From Altererythrobacter sp. B11 (lineage in GTDB: Bacteria; Pseudomonadota; Alphaproteobacteria; Sphingomonadales; Sphingomonadaceae), in contig NZ_AP018498.1 of the NCBI RefSeq assembly GCF_003569745.1, forward strand, positions 3,573,001 to 3,637,000: a DNA stretch of 64,000 nt, read 5' to 3'. The position numbers were made by a program, and so were the translations under genes. Shown one piece after another: positions 44,684-55,103 of this stretch. The stretch's first letter is position 1. The number at the start of each line of letters is the position of its first letter. The notes beneath the pieces are model-generated. The model saw only the letters and a program-made list of their open reading frames with translations. It made no database searches and was not told the origin of the DNA.

Positions 44684-46687
44684 ATGTCCTCGCATGATCG
44701 CTCCGCCGACGATGCCGGCGTCCTCCGACAGGTCATCGCAGCCGCGCAGCGCGGGGATCTTGATGGGGCCTGTGCGCAGGCCGAAGGCGCGCTGCAGGCC
44801 GGCAGAGGGGATGCCGCCGCGCTCCACGCCTTCCTTGGCATGATGAAAGCCCGCTCCGGCGCGTTCGACGCAGCCGCGGCTCATCTCTTGCAAGCGCATC
44901 AGGCCCGGCCGGCCGACATCACCATCGCCTGCAACCTCATTTCCGTGCTCATGGACGCCGGGCGCAATGCCGAGGCGCTTGCCATTGCGAGCCAGGAACT
45001 CGCCGCGGCGGATGCCACCGGTCGCGTCGCGCGCTATCGCGGCTTCCTCGCCCAGACGCTCGAGCAGTTCGACACCGCCATTCTTGCCTACGAAGCCGTG
45101 CTGGCGAACGCGCCTGACGATTTCGAATGCTGGAACAATCTGGGCAATGCGCGCATCGCCATTGGCGACGCGAAGGGCGCCGTGGAGGCCCTGCGCCGCG
45201 CGGTCGCACTGGACCCTGCGGCCGCCCCTACCCGGCTGAACCTCGCCAGCGCGCTGGAAGATGCGGATGAGGCGGCCGCCGTCCTGCGCCAGGCGGCACG
45301 GGATTTCCCGACAGACCCCCGCCCACCCTACCAGCTCTACATCCTTTTCAAGCAGCAATCGCGGCAGGAGGACGCTCTGGCCGCCATCGAAGAGGCGGTT
45401 GCCCGTGATCCGGATGTGGCTGGCATGCAGCTCAAGCTCGCGGTCGAATATGGGGTTGTCCGCCGCACGGCAGAGGCCGAGGAATGCTATCGCAAGGTGA
45501 TCGCGCTCGATCCGGGGGCAGTGGACGCCTATCTCGGTCTCGCGATCCAGTACGAGCATACGAACCGCGAGGAGGAATTCGCGCCGCTTCTGGCGCTCGC
45601 CCGCGCCAATGGCATAGGCGACGGGCCCTGCAGCTTCATCGAAGCCTTCGAGCTACGCCGCGCGGGCCGGTTCGAAGAGGCGCTGGCCATGCTGGAGCGC
45701 GTGCCCCCGGACATCGAGCCGGTCCGCACCGCCCATGCCCGGGCCAGCGTCCTCGACCGGTTGGGCCGCAGCGCAGACGCCTTCACGGCCTTTTCGGAAG
45801 CGAACGCACTGATGGGGGCAGGCTCCGCCGAACCACTGCAGCGCGCGGCCAAGCTGCGGGAAGAGATTGCGCGGCAGATCGGGCTGCTCACCCCGGAATG
45901 GCGGGACTCCTGGCAGGTGGCAGCGCCGGCCGACCCGCTGCCGGACCCGGTCTTCCTGGTCGGCTTTCCCCGCTCGGGGACCACCCTGCTCGATACGATC
46001 CTGATGGGCCACCCCGATACTGTGGTGATGGAGGAGCAGCCGCCGCTCAATGTGGTGGAAGATTCGCTGGGGGATTTCACCGCAATTGCCCACCTCGACG
46101 CGGATGGCATCACGCGCGCGCGGGCGCGCTATTTCGAGGAAGTGGCGCGGCTGAACCCGGTGCCGCCCGGCAAGCTGCTGATCGATAAGTCCCCGCTGTT
46201 CCTGTACCGGCTACCGTTGATCCACCGGCTCTTCCCGCAGGCACGGATCATCCTCGCGCTCCGCCACCCCTGTGACGTGGTGCTGAGCTGCTTCATGAGC
46301 AATTTCCGTCTCAATTCGGCCATGGCCAACTTCCTCCGGCTGGAGGATGCGGCCAGCCTCTACGATCTGTGCTTCCGCCATTTCGAGGCATCGCAGGCGC
46401 TGTTCCCGGTCGATTGCCACCACATCGTCTATGAACGGCTGGTCGAGGATGTGGAGGCGGAGGTTCGCCCGCTGCTGGACTGGCTCGGCCTCGAGTGGAC
46501 GGAGGACGTGCTCGAACATCGCCGCACGGCCAAGGCCCGCGGGCTCATCACAACGGCCAGCTATTCCCAGGTGACCGAGCCGATCTATCGCCGCGCCGCC
46601 GGCCGGTGGAAGCGCTATGAACAGTGGCTTGCACCGCAAATGGATGCTCTCTCGCCGTGGATCGAGAAATTCGGCTATTCCGGCTGA
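44684..46687 (+). CDS. TPR repeat sulfotransferase
   Basis: A 667-residue protein: about ten TPR-like repeats over the first 400 residues (e.g. CWNNLGNARIAIGDAKGAVEALRRA), then a sulfotransferase domain from about 420. The PAPS phosphate loop is FLVGFPRSGTTLLD near residue 425, and LALRHPCDVVLSCF carries the 3'-phosphate-binding segment. No signal peptide is visible, so it is cytoplasmic. It follows the receptor gene by about 100 bases on the same strand and is probably co-transcribed. The sulfate acceptor is not known. Confidence 0.88.
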   Translation: MSSHDRSADDAGVLRQVIAAAQRGDLDGACAQAEGALQAGRGDAAALHAFLGMMKARSGAFDAAAAHLLQAHQARPADITIACNLISVLMDAGRNAEALAIASQELAAADATGRVARYRGFLAQTLEQFDTAILAYEAVLANAPDDFECWNNLGNARIAIGDAKGAVEALRRAVALDPAAAPTRLNLASALEDADEAAAVLRQAARDFPTDPRPPYQLYILFKQQSRQEDALAAIEEAVARDPDVAGMQLKLAVEYGVVRRTAEAEECYRKVIALDPGAVDAYLGLAIQYEHTNREEEFAPLLALARANGIGDGPCSFIEAFELRRAGRFEEALAMLERVPPDIEPVRTAHARASVLDRLGRSADAFTAFSEANALMGAGSAEPLQRAAKLREEIARQIGLLTPEWRDSWQVAAPADPLPDPVFLVGFPRSGTTLLDTILMGHPDTVVMEEQPPLNVVEDSLGDFTAIAHLDADGITRARARYFEEVARLNPVPPGKLLIDKSPLFLYRLPLIHRLFPQARIILALRHPCDVVLSCFMSNFRLNSAMANFLRLEDAASLYDLCFRHFEASQALFPVDCHHIVYERLVEDVEAEVRPLLDWLGLEWTEDVLEHRRTAKARGLITTASYSQVTEPIYRRAAGRWKRYEQWLAPQMDALSPWIEKFGYSG

Positions 46688-46718
46688 GCACCACCGCCCC
46701 CACGCCCGCAACTGTCGG

Positions 46719-48290
46719 TCAGATGTCGATGATCCGGTCGAAGCCGACGCGCTCCGCGAAAGCCGCATCGTGGCTTACCACCAGCAGCGCGCCGTCGAAC
46801 GCGCGCAGGGCTTGCTCCAGCAACTCGATCGTTTCGATGTCCAGGTGATTGGTCGGCTCGTCGAGGATGAGGAGCCACGGTTCCACCGGGCCCGCGAGCG
46901 TGGCGGCGAGGGCTGCGCGGAGGCGTTCGCCGCCCGATAGGGTGCTGACGGCCCGCTTCGCGTCGCGATTGCGGAAGCCGAAGCGCGCGCACAGCGCATA
47001 GGCTCCCTCCGCGTCCAGCTCGCGGTTCCGGCGGCGGATGGATTCCACCACGCTTGCCGCGGGATCGAGCGTGCCTGCATGCTGATCCAACATGACGATC
47101 CGCCCTTCAGCGCGATGCACCATGCCTTCGTCCGGCTCGAGACATGCTGCGGCGACCTGGAGCAGAGTGGTCTTGCCCGCACCGTTCGCACCCCGCAATA
47201 CGACCCACTCCGCGCCGTCGATGCGCAGCGACCACGGGCCGAGCCGCCGCGCACCGCGATGGACGACCACCCGGTCCAGGCCCAGCACCCGCGCCCCTGA
47301 AGGCACGCCCGCCGAAGGCAGGGTGATGGCCAGCAGCACCACCGCCTCCACCCGGGCGCGGGCGCGTTCCTGCTCTGCGGCGGCGGAGGCGATCAGTCGG
47401 TCGCTGATGGCTTTCTGGCGCCCGCCGCTATTCTGTGCCCGCTCCGCCCGCGCATCCAGCAGGATCTTGGGTTCCGAGCCTCTGGCGGCAAAGGCCCGCC
47501 CTGCCTTATCGCGCCGCTCTTTCGCCTCACGCCGCGACGGGGCGTCCCGCTGGACCTGACGCAGAGCCAGATCGGCGCGATCCTTCTCCTCGGCCCGCCG
47601 CTCCCGCTCCGCCTGTCGCGCGGCCGCGAAGGCCGCCCATCCGCCGCCAAAGCTGCGCGCCCCGATGGAAGTCAATTCCACGATACGGTCCATGTCTTCC
47701 AACAGATCGCGATCATGGCTGGCGACCAGCACCCCGCCCCGCCAATCGCGAATGAGAGCGGCGATTGCCGTGCGGCCTGCGCGATCCAGATTGTTGGTCG
47801 GTTCGTCCAGCAGGATGAGGTCCGGCGCCCCAAGCGCAAGGCGCGCAATGCCGATACGCGTCCGCTCCCCGCCGGAGAAACTGCGGAGCGGGCGGTCCAG
47901 CGCGGGCACCGCGAGGCAGGCAGCCGCAAACGCAGCTTCCACCCGCCCCTCCAGCGACCAGTCCGCCTCCGCTAGATCGGCTTCCGTGCCCCTGCCGGCG
48001 AGAATGCGCCCGAGCCGGTCCATCTCGCCCGCGATGCCCAGCGCTTCGGCTACCGTCCAACGCCCTGGCATTTCCTGCTGCAGCAGGCAGATCGTCCCCC
48101 CGCGCCGCATCGTGCCGGCGTGAGGCTGCACCTGTCCTGCCGCTATCCGCAGGAGCGTGGATTTGCCCGCGCCGTTGCGGCCAACCAGCCCGACCCGCTC
48201 CGTGCCTATCGACAGGGTCAGGTCATGGAAGAGCGGGCGCCCATCAGGCGTGCGGGCGGCGAGGCAATCGAAGGTGAGGAAGGCAGACAT
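46719..48290 (-). CDS. ABC-F family ATPase
   Basis: Cytoplasmic protein of 523 residues with two ATP-binding cassettes and no membrane segments. First Walker [10 protein letters not shown] at 37-45 and signature [14 protein letters not shown]; second Walker [11 protein letters not shown] and signature [15 protein letters not shown], with a charged coiled-coil linker rich in Arg and Glu between. These mark the ABC-F group, translation factors that act at the ribosomal E site; some members give antibiotic resistance. Which subgroup is not clear. The start [11 protein letters not shown] was preferred to an ATG nine codons earlier. Confidence 0.9.
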   Translation of the reverse strand: MSAFLTFDCLAARTPDGRPLFHDLTLSIGTERVGLVGRNGAGKSTLLRIAAGQVQPHAGTMRRGGTICLLQQEMPGRWTVAEALGIAGEMDRLGRILAGRGTEADLAEADWSLEGRVEAAFAAACLAVPALDRPLRSFSGGERTRIGIARLALGAPDLILLDEPTNNLDRAGRTAIAALIRDWRGGVLVASHDRDLLEDMDRIVELTSIGARSFGGGWAAFAAARQAERERRAEEKDRADLALRQVQRDAPSRREAKERRDKAGRAFAARGSEPKILLDARAERAQNSGGRQKAISDRLIASAAAEQERARARVEAVVLLAITLPSAGVPSGARVLGLDRVVVHRGARRLGPWSLRIDGAEWVVLRGANGAGKTTLLQVAAACLEPDEGMVHRAEGRIVMLDQHAGTLDPAASVVESIRRRNRELDAEGAYALCARFGFRNRDAKRAVSTLSGGERLRAALAATLAGPVEPWLLILDEPTNHLDIETIELLEQALRAFDGALLVVSHDAAFAERVGFDRIIDI

Positions 48291-48497
48291 GGGCAACCGT
48301 GGGTAGGAGGGAGACAAGGCTGATCGCGTTGCTCACTGTCCTGTTCACGGTTCGCTCCACTTGCTGTTGCCCCGCATTGTATGGCCTGGCGCCCGATGCT
48401 GCAACCGGCCCGAGAATGCGAAATGGGGCGGAAGCCGTGCACCGGCCGCCGCCCCACCCCCACTCATCCAAGCTGGCGAAGGGTTCTGCGCCCCGCC

Positions 48498-51400
48498 TTA
48501 GAAGCGGATTTTTACGCTTCCCGTCAGCCCGTGATCGTTGAAGCCGTTGGAATAGGTGCCGTCATAGCCGATGCGCAGGTCCGCTGTGCCGAGGCGGGCG
48601 GACAGGCCGGCGGAGATCACGGCAGCGTTGCGGGAGATCGGCACGGCGGCAATCGCTGCAGTACCGGGCAGGCCGGCGAAGCCGACCGCAGCCGCGCTGC
48701 CGCGATCGCCCCAGGCATGGCGGTATGCGGCGGAACCGAAGGGGCGCACGGCCGCCTCGCCCTCGCCCGAGAACCGCAGCCCCACGGTGCCGAAGGTCAC
48801 GTCCCGATCGAGCCCGTTCACTACCAGCGCAGTGGCGGCGCCGGTTTCGGCGACCGGATCGAAATCCGTGGCCACATGGCTGACGCCGGCAAAAGGTTCG
48901 AGAGCGAAGCCGGCCATGGCCGCGCGATAGCCCACTTCGCCGAAGACCTGCCGGTAATCGCCCTTGGCCTTGCCGCTGACCGAGCCGGTGACACTGCCGA
49001 GCGAGGTGCTGCGGCGCGTGCTGCCGTCCATCCAGCCGAACTGCACGCCGGCACTCACCGCCAGCCCGGCGGGGCTGTGATAGGCAAGCTGGCCGATTGC
49101 GAAGGTAATGTCCCCATCGGAGAAATCGCCGCCGCTCTGCCCTTCATCCAGCAGGCCGACGCCGGCCGCGGCGGAGAAGCCGCCCGCGCCGAAGCCGAGG
49201 CCGCCGACGACACCCTTGCCATCCAGCTTGATGGCACCCGCGCCATGGCCGCTGGAGACGTTGTTGTAGAGCGCGCTGGCCCAGACATAGCTGCCCTCCC
49301 CGCCGAGGCTTCCGGCCGACTGGCGCCGCAGCATCTCCGCCGTCTCGACGATGGCCGCGCCATAGGCGGGATAGATTTCTCCCGTCAGGCTGGCGAAGCT
49401 GGGCGTCGCATCCGCGTCGATCAGCGTCAGCGCCGCGTCATAGAGCGTGGTGCCGTAGCCCTGGCTTTCGATCAGGCTGGCGATGGCCCGCTGGCTGGCG
49501 GTGGTGCCATAAGCAGCGAAATCCGTATCGTTGCGCACCAGCCGCAGCGTCACCGCATTGGCCGAATAGCTCAGCGAAGGATCGAGGAAGGCGAGATTGG
49601 TGGACACCGCACCGAAGGTGCCGTTGATCCCCCCGGCCGCCGTCAGGATGGTGTAGTCCGTCACCGGCCGGTAGCTGCCGCTGGCGGCGATCACGCTCAC
49701 GCTCGCCCCACCCAGCGCCGCCGCCCCTGTGGCCTGCAGCAGGTCCGCGGCCCCTGCGGCATCCACCTCCACTTCGAAGATGGATGCGGCGTTGAAGGTC
49801 ACATTGCCGTTGACGGTCAGCGTGTCGATCGAATTGCCCGGCGCCAGCGTGCCGCCATTCACCTGCGTCGCGCCCACTGTGCCCGCGCCGCCCAGCTTGC
49901 CGCCCTGTTCCACGGTGAAGCCGGCGTTGGAGAAATCGCCGTTGACCGACAACGTGCCCCCGCTCACCTGACCGGTGCCGGTGAAGCCGCGTCCGTCGCC
50001 ATTGAGCTTGAGGTCGCCTTGCCCTGTCTTCACCAGTTCGCCCATGCCGGTGATCGAGCCGGCGAACACCGTGTTGCCAAACTGCTCGATGGTCAGCTTG
50101 GTCTCGCCCAGGTTCAGCACGCCGCCCTGGCCGGAAAGCTGGGCGATCTGCTGCTGGCCACCCTCGACCTGCGAGAGATCCACCACGCCATCGTCCAGCT
50201 CCAGTTCGGTATCCTCGCCCAGCTGGCCGGCGAAGGCCACTTCGCCACCCATCACGTTGGTGACGCCGGTGAAGGCATAGAGGCCAGCGAAGGTCAGCGT
50301 GCCCGAACCCTGCTTGGTCAGTCGGCCGCTGCCGCTGAAATCGCCCACGAAGCTGTAATCGTCGGTGCGCGCGAACACGAAGGTGCCGTCATTCACCAGA
50401 TCGCCGGTGAAATCGCCGCCTTCGCCCAGTTGGAACACACCATCGCCCTTGGTGGTGATGTCGCCGCCATAGACCGTCGTCAGCAGCAGCTCGCCATTCT
50501 CCACGAAGGTGCCGCCGGTGTGCTGCAGCCCGCTGGCATCGGCCAGTTCGATCCGGGCAGGCCCGGTAAGGTGCAGCGAGCCGGCGCCGGTGATCGTGCT
50601 GCCCCCAAGATCGCCGTCGTCCTCATTGCTGATCAGTTCGAGATGGAGTTCTCCCTCCAGTTCGATCTCGGAAGCAAGGATGGCAAGCTCGCCGTCGGAA
50701 TTCTCGGCCACGATCAGCGTGGCACCTTCTTCGAGGTCCACAAAATCGTACAGCGATTGCGTGCCCGATGCACGCCACGTGCCGGTGTCTACCGAAAGCC
50801 CTTCGACATTGCGCGTCGCGACCACCTGCCCTGGGGACGTCTGGGTCGAGCCGTCGATTATGTCGAGGTAGAGCCGGTCGTCGCCATCGCCCAGATCCAC
50901 GATCCCGTCGATCTGGGAGGCGTTCTGCAACTCCAGCGTATCATCGCCGGAGCCGGTCAGCACCGCCACGCCATCGTGGCCCGTCAGCGTGCCATTGTTC
51001 AGGATATATATGTCCGGAGCCGCCGCCTGGGCGTTCAGCGGCATGGCGGCGATGGCCGCGGCACCGCTGCTGCTGATCGTCCCGTAATTATACAAATCCA
51101 AGAAGCCGCCTTGGGGCCCGCCCAGCAACACCACGCCCGCTGACGCCGCAGTGACCGTGGCGCCCTGTGCCACCTCAACCATACCGTCCAGCCCGATCAC
51201 CACGACACCCTGGCCCGCCGTCGATTCGACCGCGCCCTGCACGAGGACATCCGCCGAGCCCGTCAACGACTGTGCCATGACTGCAGTCTGCGTGCTGCGC
51301 ACCGTGCCGTGCACCAGGACTTCCGCCTGGCGTCCGGTGACGACTACGCCGGTGGCGCCGGAGCCGGTCGCGGTCACATCGCCGGTGGTCGCCGCGGCGC

Positions 51401-53438
51401 GGCCGTTGCTGGCGAAAACGCCCAGCGCCAACGTATCCGCCCCGGAAGTAATCAGGTTGGTGCTTTCCACCACCGCGTCGCCGCTGGTGGACTGGGCGAG
51501 AATGCCCGTGCCATCCGCACCGCTGGTTTCAGCTCTCCCGCTGACGATGCTGACATCGCCCGCGGACAGGGCAACGACTGCGGAGCCTTCTGCACCAGCG
51601 CTGAAGGCATCCGCGCTGGTAATGGAAACGGTGCCGCTGCCGGAACTGCCGAACACCGCATCACCGGAGAACGGTCCGGCGAGCCCGGTGTTCTCCACGC
51701 GAGTTACACCGGCGTTGATCGTCACCGCGCCGGTCGTGCTGTTGCCGAAGACGCCCACGCCGCTGGCGCCGGTGGTTGTGACGGTGCCCGTGGTGATGGA
51801 AACCGCGCCTGCGCCGCCGCGCGCGACGACGGCTACGGCATCCGCGCTCTCCAGGGAGACGTCATCCGCAGTGACTGTAATCGCCGAACCACCGCGCACC
51901 GAGATGCCATAGCGATGCTGCCCTGCCACCGTGACCGAGCCGGCATCAACCGTGATCGGCGCATTCGTGGTACCGCCGGTCTGCTCGACGATGATGCCGC
52001 CCTGCTCGAGGCGCAGATTGCTGCCATCGCTGCGCACGCCGGGGTCCGCCCCCGCTCCGGTGACCGACACTGTTTCTGACACGACGGTGATCGGGCCTTG
52101 AGACTGAGCCCAGATCGCGCTGCCCACGTCGCCCCCCGCGCTCACGGCTCCCCCGTTGGTAATCGCGACGTTGGAAGTGCCGGTGGCGCTTATGCCCGTC
52201 TGCCCGCTGGTGATGGTTCCTGCTGCGGTGGCGATGGTGACCTCCGAGCCGGACGCCTCGATGGCGACGGAGCCACTCGAATGCGTATTGCCGGCTACGT
52301 TGATGTCGACGGCACCGTCGCTCACTGCTTCGATCGAGCGACCGGTGCTTTGAATGTTGGTAGCAGAGATCGAGACGGACTGCTCGCCGGATGCGAAGAT
52401 ACCGTTCCACATGGCGCCGGCAGCGGTGATCGAGCTGCCGGATGCCATGGTGACGCTGACGTTCTGCCCGGTCGCTTCCATGCCGCCATAGGTGCTGCCC
52501 ACGATCTCGCCCGTCAGCAGAACGGTGGTGTCGCCCCCGGTCGAGCGAGCCGTAAGGCCGCCACCGGCCTGGATAGAGCCGATCGTTACATCGATATCGC
52601 CTGCAGCGAGCACCCGCGCCGCTTCGGAATCGCTCCCGATTTCGATGCTATCGACATTCAGGCTGGCATCGCCCCCGCTGGACTGGACGAACACGCCCTG
52701 CCCCGTGGTAGCGGTCGACGTCACCGCGCCCAGATCCGCCGAAGCGTCGCCCGCACTGACGACGGAAACCGCCACGGCACCTTCGGAATGGATCGCGGCG
52801 CTGTCTGCCGTGACGATCGCCTGCCCGCCTGAGCTTACGACGATGGCGGAGGCGTATTGGCCAAAGGTCTCGGAGGAGCCGACATTCACCGTTACCGAAC
52901 CGTTATCCGACGTGGCCAGCACGGCCTCGTAGAATTCCTGCTGCGAATCCTCGCCGGTGCCGCGGGCAATCACCGAGTCCGCAGTGATCAGTACGGAACC
53001 GTTTGAGCTGTGGGCGGCGATCCCGGCGGTGGCGGTGCCGGCCAGATCGAGCGAACCCACCTGGAGCGTGATGTCGCCCGCTCCCGCGGCTTCGATGCCT
53101 ACCAGTTCGCCGTCGCCGGTCCCGACGATCGAGCCAAAGGTGCCGGAAATGGCGCCGCCGCCGGATGTCTCCAGTCCAATAACGTGATCCCGGTCGGCCG
53201 CCTGGGCCGTGGCGGTCACCTCCGTGACGGAAGCCGTAATGGAGCCGCCGCTCGTAAGTTCGATCGCCACCGGCGTGCCGCTGGCAGATGCGACGGAGAC
53301 ATCAATGTCCTGCGCGGAATCTTCGGTGATCGGCTGGGCCAGAAGCGGCCACGCGCCAAGAAGGAAAGGCAGCGCGGTGCCTGCACGCAGGACGGTGCGG
53401 GTCCGCCGGGCGCCACGGGCGGTGTCATTGGCATTCAT
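48498..53438 (-). CDS. autotransporter, type Va, large beta-helical passenger
   Basis: A 1646-residue secreted protein. The start MNANDTARGARRTRTVLRAG gives a signal peptide ending PLLAQ. The passenger, to about residue 1370, is built of short Gly/Ser/Thr/Val-rich turns of the form GSVTVNVGSSE, typical of a right-handed beta-helix; GTLAPGNSIDTLTVNGNV is the usual autochaperone junction. The last 270 residues form the 12-strand barrel (from GEGSYVWASALYNN) ending GSVKIRF. It probably acts as an adhesin or biofilm factor. No peptidase motif was recognised. It lies downstream of an unusual regulator gene on the same strand. Confidence 0.9.
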   Translation of the reverse strand: MNANDTARGARRTRTVLRAGTALPFLLGAWPLLAQPITEDSAQDIDVSVASASGTPVAIELTSGGSITASVTEVTATAQAADRDHVIGLETSGGGAISGTFGSIVGTGDGELVGIEAAGAGDITLQVGSLDLAGTATAGIAAHSSNGSVLITADSVIARGTGEDSQQEFYEAVLATSDNGSVTVNVGSSETFGQYASAIVVSSGGQAIVTADSAAIHSEGAVAVSVVSAGDASADLGAVTSTATTGQGVFVQSSGGDASLNVDSIEIGSDSEAARVLAAGDIDVTIGSIQAGGGLTARSTGGDTTVLLTGEIVGSTYGGMEATGQNVSVTMASGSSITAAGAMWNGIFASGEQSVSISATNIQSTGRSIEAVSDGAVDINVAGNTHSSGSVAIEASGSEVTIATAAGTITSGQTGISATGTSNVAITNGGAVSAGGDVGSAIWAQSQGPITVVSETVSVTGAGADPGVRSDGSNLRLEQGGIIVEQTGGTTNAPITVDAGSVTVAGQHRYGISVRGGSAITVTADDVSLESADAVAVVARGGAGAVSITTGTVTTTGASGVGVFGNSTTGAVTINAGVTRVENTGLAGPFSGDAVFGSSGSGTVSITSADAFSAGAEGSAVVALSAGDVSIVSGRAETSGADGTGILAQSTSGDAVVESTNLITSGADTLALGVFASNGRAAATTGDVTATGSGATGVVVTGRQAEVLVHGTVRSTQTAVMAQSLTGSADVLVQGAVESTAGQGVVVIGLDGMVEVAQGATVTAASAGVVLLGGPQGGFLDLYNYGTISSSGAAAIAAMPLNAQAAAPDIYILNNGTLTGHDGVAVLTGSGDDTLELQNASQIDGIVDLGDGDDRLYLDIIDGSTQTSPGQVVATRNVEGLSVDTGTWRASGTQSLYDFVDLEEGATLIVAENSDGELAILASEIELEGELHLELISNEDDGDLGGSTITGAGSLHLTGPARIELADASGLQHTGGTFVENGELLLTTVYGGDITTKGDGVFQLGEGGDFTGDLVNDGTFVFARTDDYSFVGDFSGSGRLTKQGSGTLTFAGLYAFTGVTNVMGGEVAFAGQLGEDTELELDDGVVDLSQVEGGQQQIAQLSGQGGVLNLGETKLTIEQFGNTVFAGSITGMGELVKTGQGDLKLNGDGRGFTGTGQVSGGTLSVNGDFSNAGFTVEQGGKLGGAGTVGATQVNGGTLAPGNSIDTLTVNGNVTFNAASIFEVEVDAAGAADLLQATGAAALGGASVSVIAASGSYRPVTDYTILTAAGGINGTFGAVSTNLAFLDPSLSYSANAVTLRLVRNDTDFAAYGTTASQRAIASLIESQGYGTTLYDAALTLIDADATPSFASLTGEIYPAYGAAIVETAEMLRRQSAGSLGGEGSYVWASALYNNVSSGHGAGAIKLDGKGVVGGLGFGAGGFSAAAGVGLLDEGQSGGDFSDGDITFAIGQLAYHSPAGLAVSAGVQFGWMDGSTRRSTSLGSVTGSVSGKAKGDYRQVFGEVGYRAAMAGFALEPFAGVSHVATDFDPVAETGAATALVVNGLDRDVTFGTVGLRFSGEGEAAVRPFGSAAYRHAWGDRGSAAAVGFAGLPGTAAIAAVPISRNAAVISAGLSARLGTADLRIGYDGTYSNGFNDHGLTGSVKIRF

Positions 53439-53563
53439 GGATTCAGTCCCCCATTGTGTGGGGGCCTTGTTGGCTGCAGCCGCGAAGAAATCTTTCCTCG
53501 AATTCTGAAAAATTATGAAATGCGAACTTATCCCAATCAGGGACAAAGTACGGTAAACGCGCG

Positions 53564-54454
53564 TTAATCTGGGCTCCTGACACGTTCGGTCAGAAGCGCA
53601 CCGCCCTGCCGGGTTCGCTTGCCGATCTGCGGCAGGACTGTGGAATAAAGCGCCTTCGGCGTTACCGCTACGCCATTGCCTCCAGCCTGCGCCACCAGCC
53701 GGCGCTGCTCTCGCGAGGGCATGACGGTGTAGATATAGAGCGGCGTGTCATCCCCTCGCCGGCGCAGTTCGGCGCTGAGTTTCAGCCCCGCTAAAGGCTG
53801 ATCGCCCCGTCCCATGTCAGAGATCACTGCGTCATATGTGTACATGGCAAGCAGAGCCAGCGCTTCGTCGGTGGTGACCACGGCATAGACGGCGATGCCC
53901 TGATTCTCGAGCCAGCGCCGCTCGGCCATGTTGTTGGCAGGGTGATCGTCCACCCACAGGACACGCCCGCGCGGATCCGGCGCCTCCCCGAGTTCCAGCG
54001 AATTGCCGGGGTCACGTCGCGAGATAGCAAACATACCTACAAGACCCGCGGCTGCGACGCCAAGCGCTATTACTGCCAGGGCAACGCCTGTTCGGCGGGC
54101 CCGCGGATCGTTGGCTTCACTCGCTGGCTGGCCTTGAGACACCGGCACAGGGGCGGGCACCGCTTCCGCGTGTACGGCGAGCCGATAGCCCTGACCATAG
54201 ACGCTCTTCAGCGCCAGTCCCTGTTCGCCCAGCGCCTCGCGGAGCCGGCCGATCGCCTTAGCGAGCGAGTTTTCATGCACCAGCCGGTCGGGCCAACCAG
54301 CCCGGAGCAGCTTCTCCTTGCCGACCGGAGCGCCGGCTGCCTCGATCAGCAGGTTGAGAATCGCCTGGCTACTGCGATCCAGATTGACGATCCTACCCGA
54401 GGCTTCCAGCCGACCGCTGGCCTCGTCAAACGTAACCCCCTCGAAACGCCACAT
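53564..54454 (-). CDS. wHTH - membrane helix - receiver protein, unusual regulator
   Basis: A 296-residue protein with three parts. Residues 1-95 are an OmpR/ToxR-type winged helix-turn-helix (SQAILNLLIEAAGAPVGKEKLL ... SVYGQGYRL). A single hydrophobic helix lies at about 122-145. Residues 163-275 are receiver-like: acid pair in LWVDDHPANN (D169/D170), candidate phosphosite D213 (VISDMGRG) and K267. The strand wording (WVDDHPANN, ISDMGR) resembles receivers fused to effectors in some conflict-type proteins. With one helix the receiver would lie in the periplasm, which is odd. It precedes the autotransporter gene by 126 bases on the same strand and may control it. Confidence 0.72.
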   Translation of the reverse strand: MWRFEGVTFDEASGRLEASGRIVNLDRSSQAILNLLIEAAGAPVGKEKLLRAGWPDRLVHENSLAKAIGRLREALGEQGLALKSVYGQGYRLAVHAEAVPAPVPVSQGQPASEANDPRARRTGVALAVIALGVAAAGLVGMFAISRRDPGNSLELGEAPDPRGRVLWVDDHPANNMAERRWLENQGIAVYAVVTTDEALALLAMYTYDAVISDMGRGDQPLAGLKLSAELRRRGDDTPLYIYTVMPSREQRRLVAQAGGNGVAVTPKALYSTVLPQIGKRTRQGGALLTERVRSPD

Positions 54455-54556
54455 ATTTCCCGCTGCTCCCCCCGGAGGCTTGGGTCATAACCGGGAAGCG
54501 GCGCGACGCCAAGGATCGGCGATCATCCTTGGGCAGCAGCCACCTGCCAGCCCCGT

Positions 54557-55045
54557 TCAATGTCCCGTGGTGCGGTCGATCGCGCCGGAATCGAGCAGCG
54601 GCGCCGCATCGCGCGAGGCAATGCCGAGTATGTCCGCGAGCCGGCCGAGCCCGGCTAGGATCATCGCCTGTTCCCATTCGGGCAAGGTGGCGAATTGTTC
54701 GCTGAAGCGCGCCTGCAGCATGTCGGGCGCGGACACGATCGCCTGCCGCCCAGCCTCCGTCACGGTCAGATGGATGCGCCGCTTGTCCTGCTCCCCCCGC
54801 TGGCGCGCCACCAGCCCGCCGGATTCGAGGCGATCGAGGATGTTGGTGACGGTGGCCTGGCTGAACTGAAGCGCGGCGGAGAGCTCCGTCGGCGTGGTCT
54901 CCCCCCGGTCGGCCACTTCCTGCAGCAGCAGCAATTGCGAAGGGGTAAGTCCCGTCGCCGTGGCCAGCTGCCGGTTGCTGAGATCCGAACTGCGCAGAAT
55001 CCGCCGCAGTGCCCGCAAGGCAGCCGTGGTGAGATCATCGTTCAT
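54557..55045 (-). CDS. ectR: MarR-type regulator, EctR-like
   Basis: A 162-residue winged-helix repressor of the MarR family (TPTELSAALQFSQATVTNILDRLESGGLVARQRGEQDKRRIHLTVTEAG in pieces: helix-turn-helix about 48-75, wing about 80-95). It diverges from ectA. In methylotrophs and other halophiles a MarR protein named EctR sits in this position and represses the ectoine operon under low salt. The position and family fit; the exact function is inferred. Confidence 0.8.
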   Translation of the reverse strand: MNDDLTTAALRALRRILRSSDLSNRQLATATGLTPSQLLLLQEVADRGETTPTELSAALQFSQATVTNILDRLESGGLVARQRGEQDKRRIHLTVTEAGRQAIVSAPDMLQARFSEQFATLPEWEQAMILAGLGRLADILGIASRDAAPLLDSGAIDRTTGH

Positions 55046-55103
55046 TCCACAGGGCTAGCCCGCGGCGCCGCTTCGGCCAAGTGACAAAGATAATTCGCCT
55101 TTG

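Noticed and set aside
48381-51143. 920-residue open frame antisense to the autotransporter
   Set aside because: Composition dominated by Ala, Gly, His and Arg; mirrors the barrel and passenger codons of the real gene.
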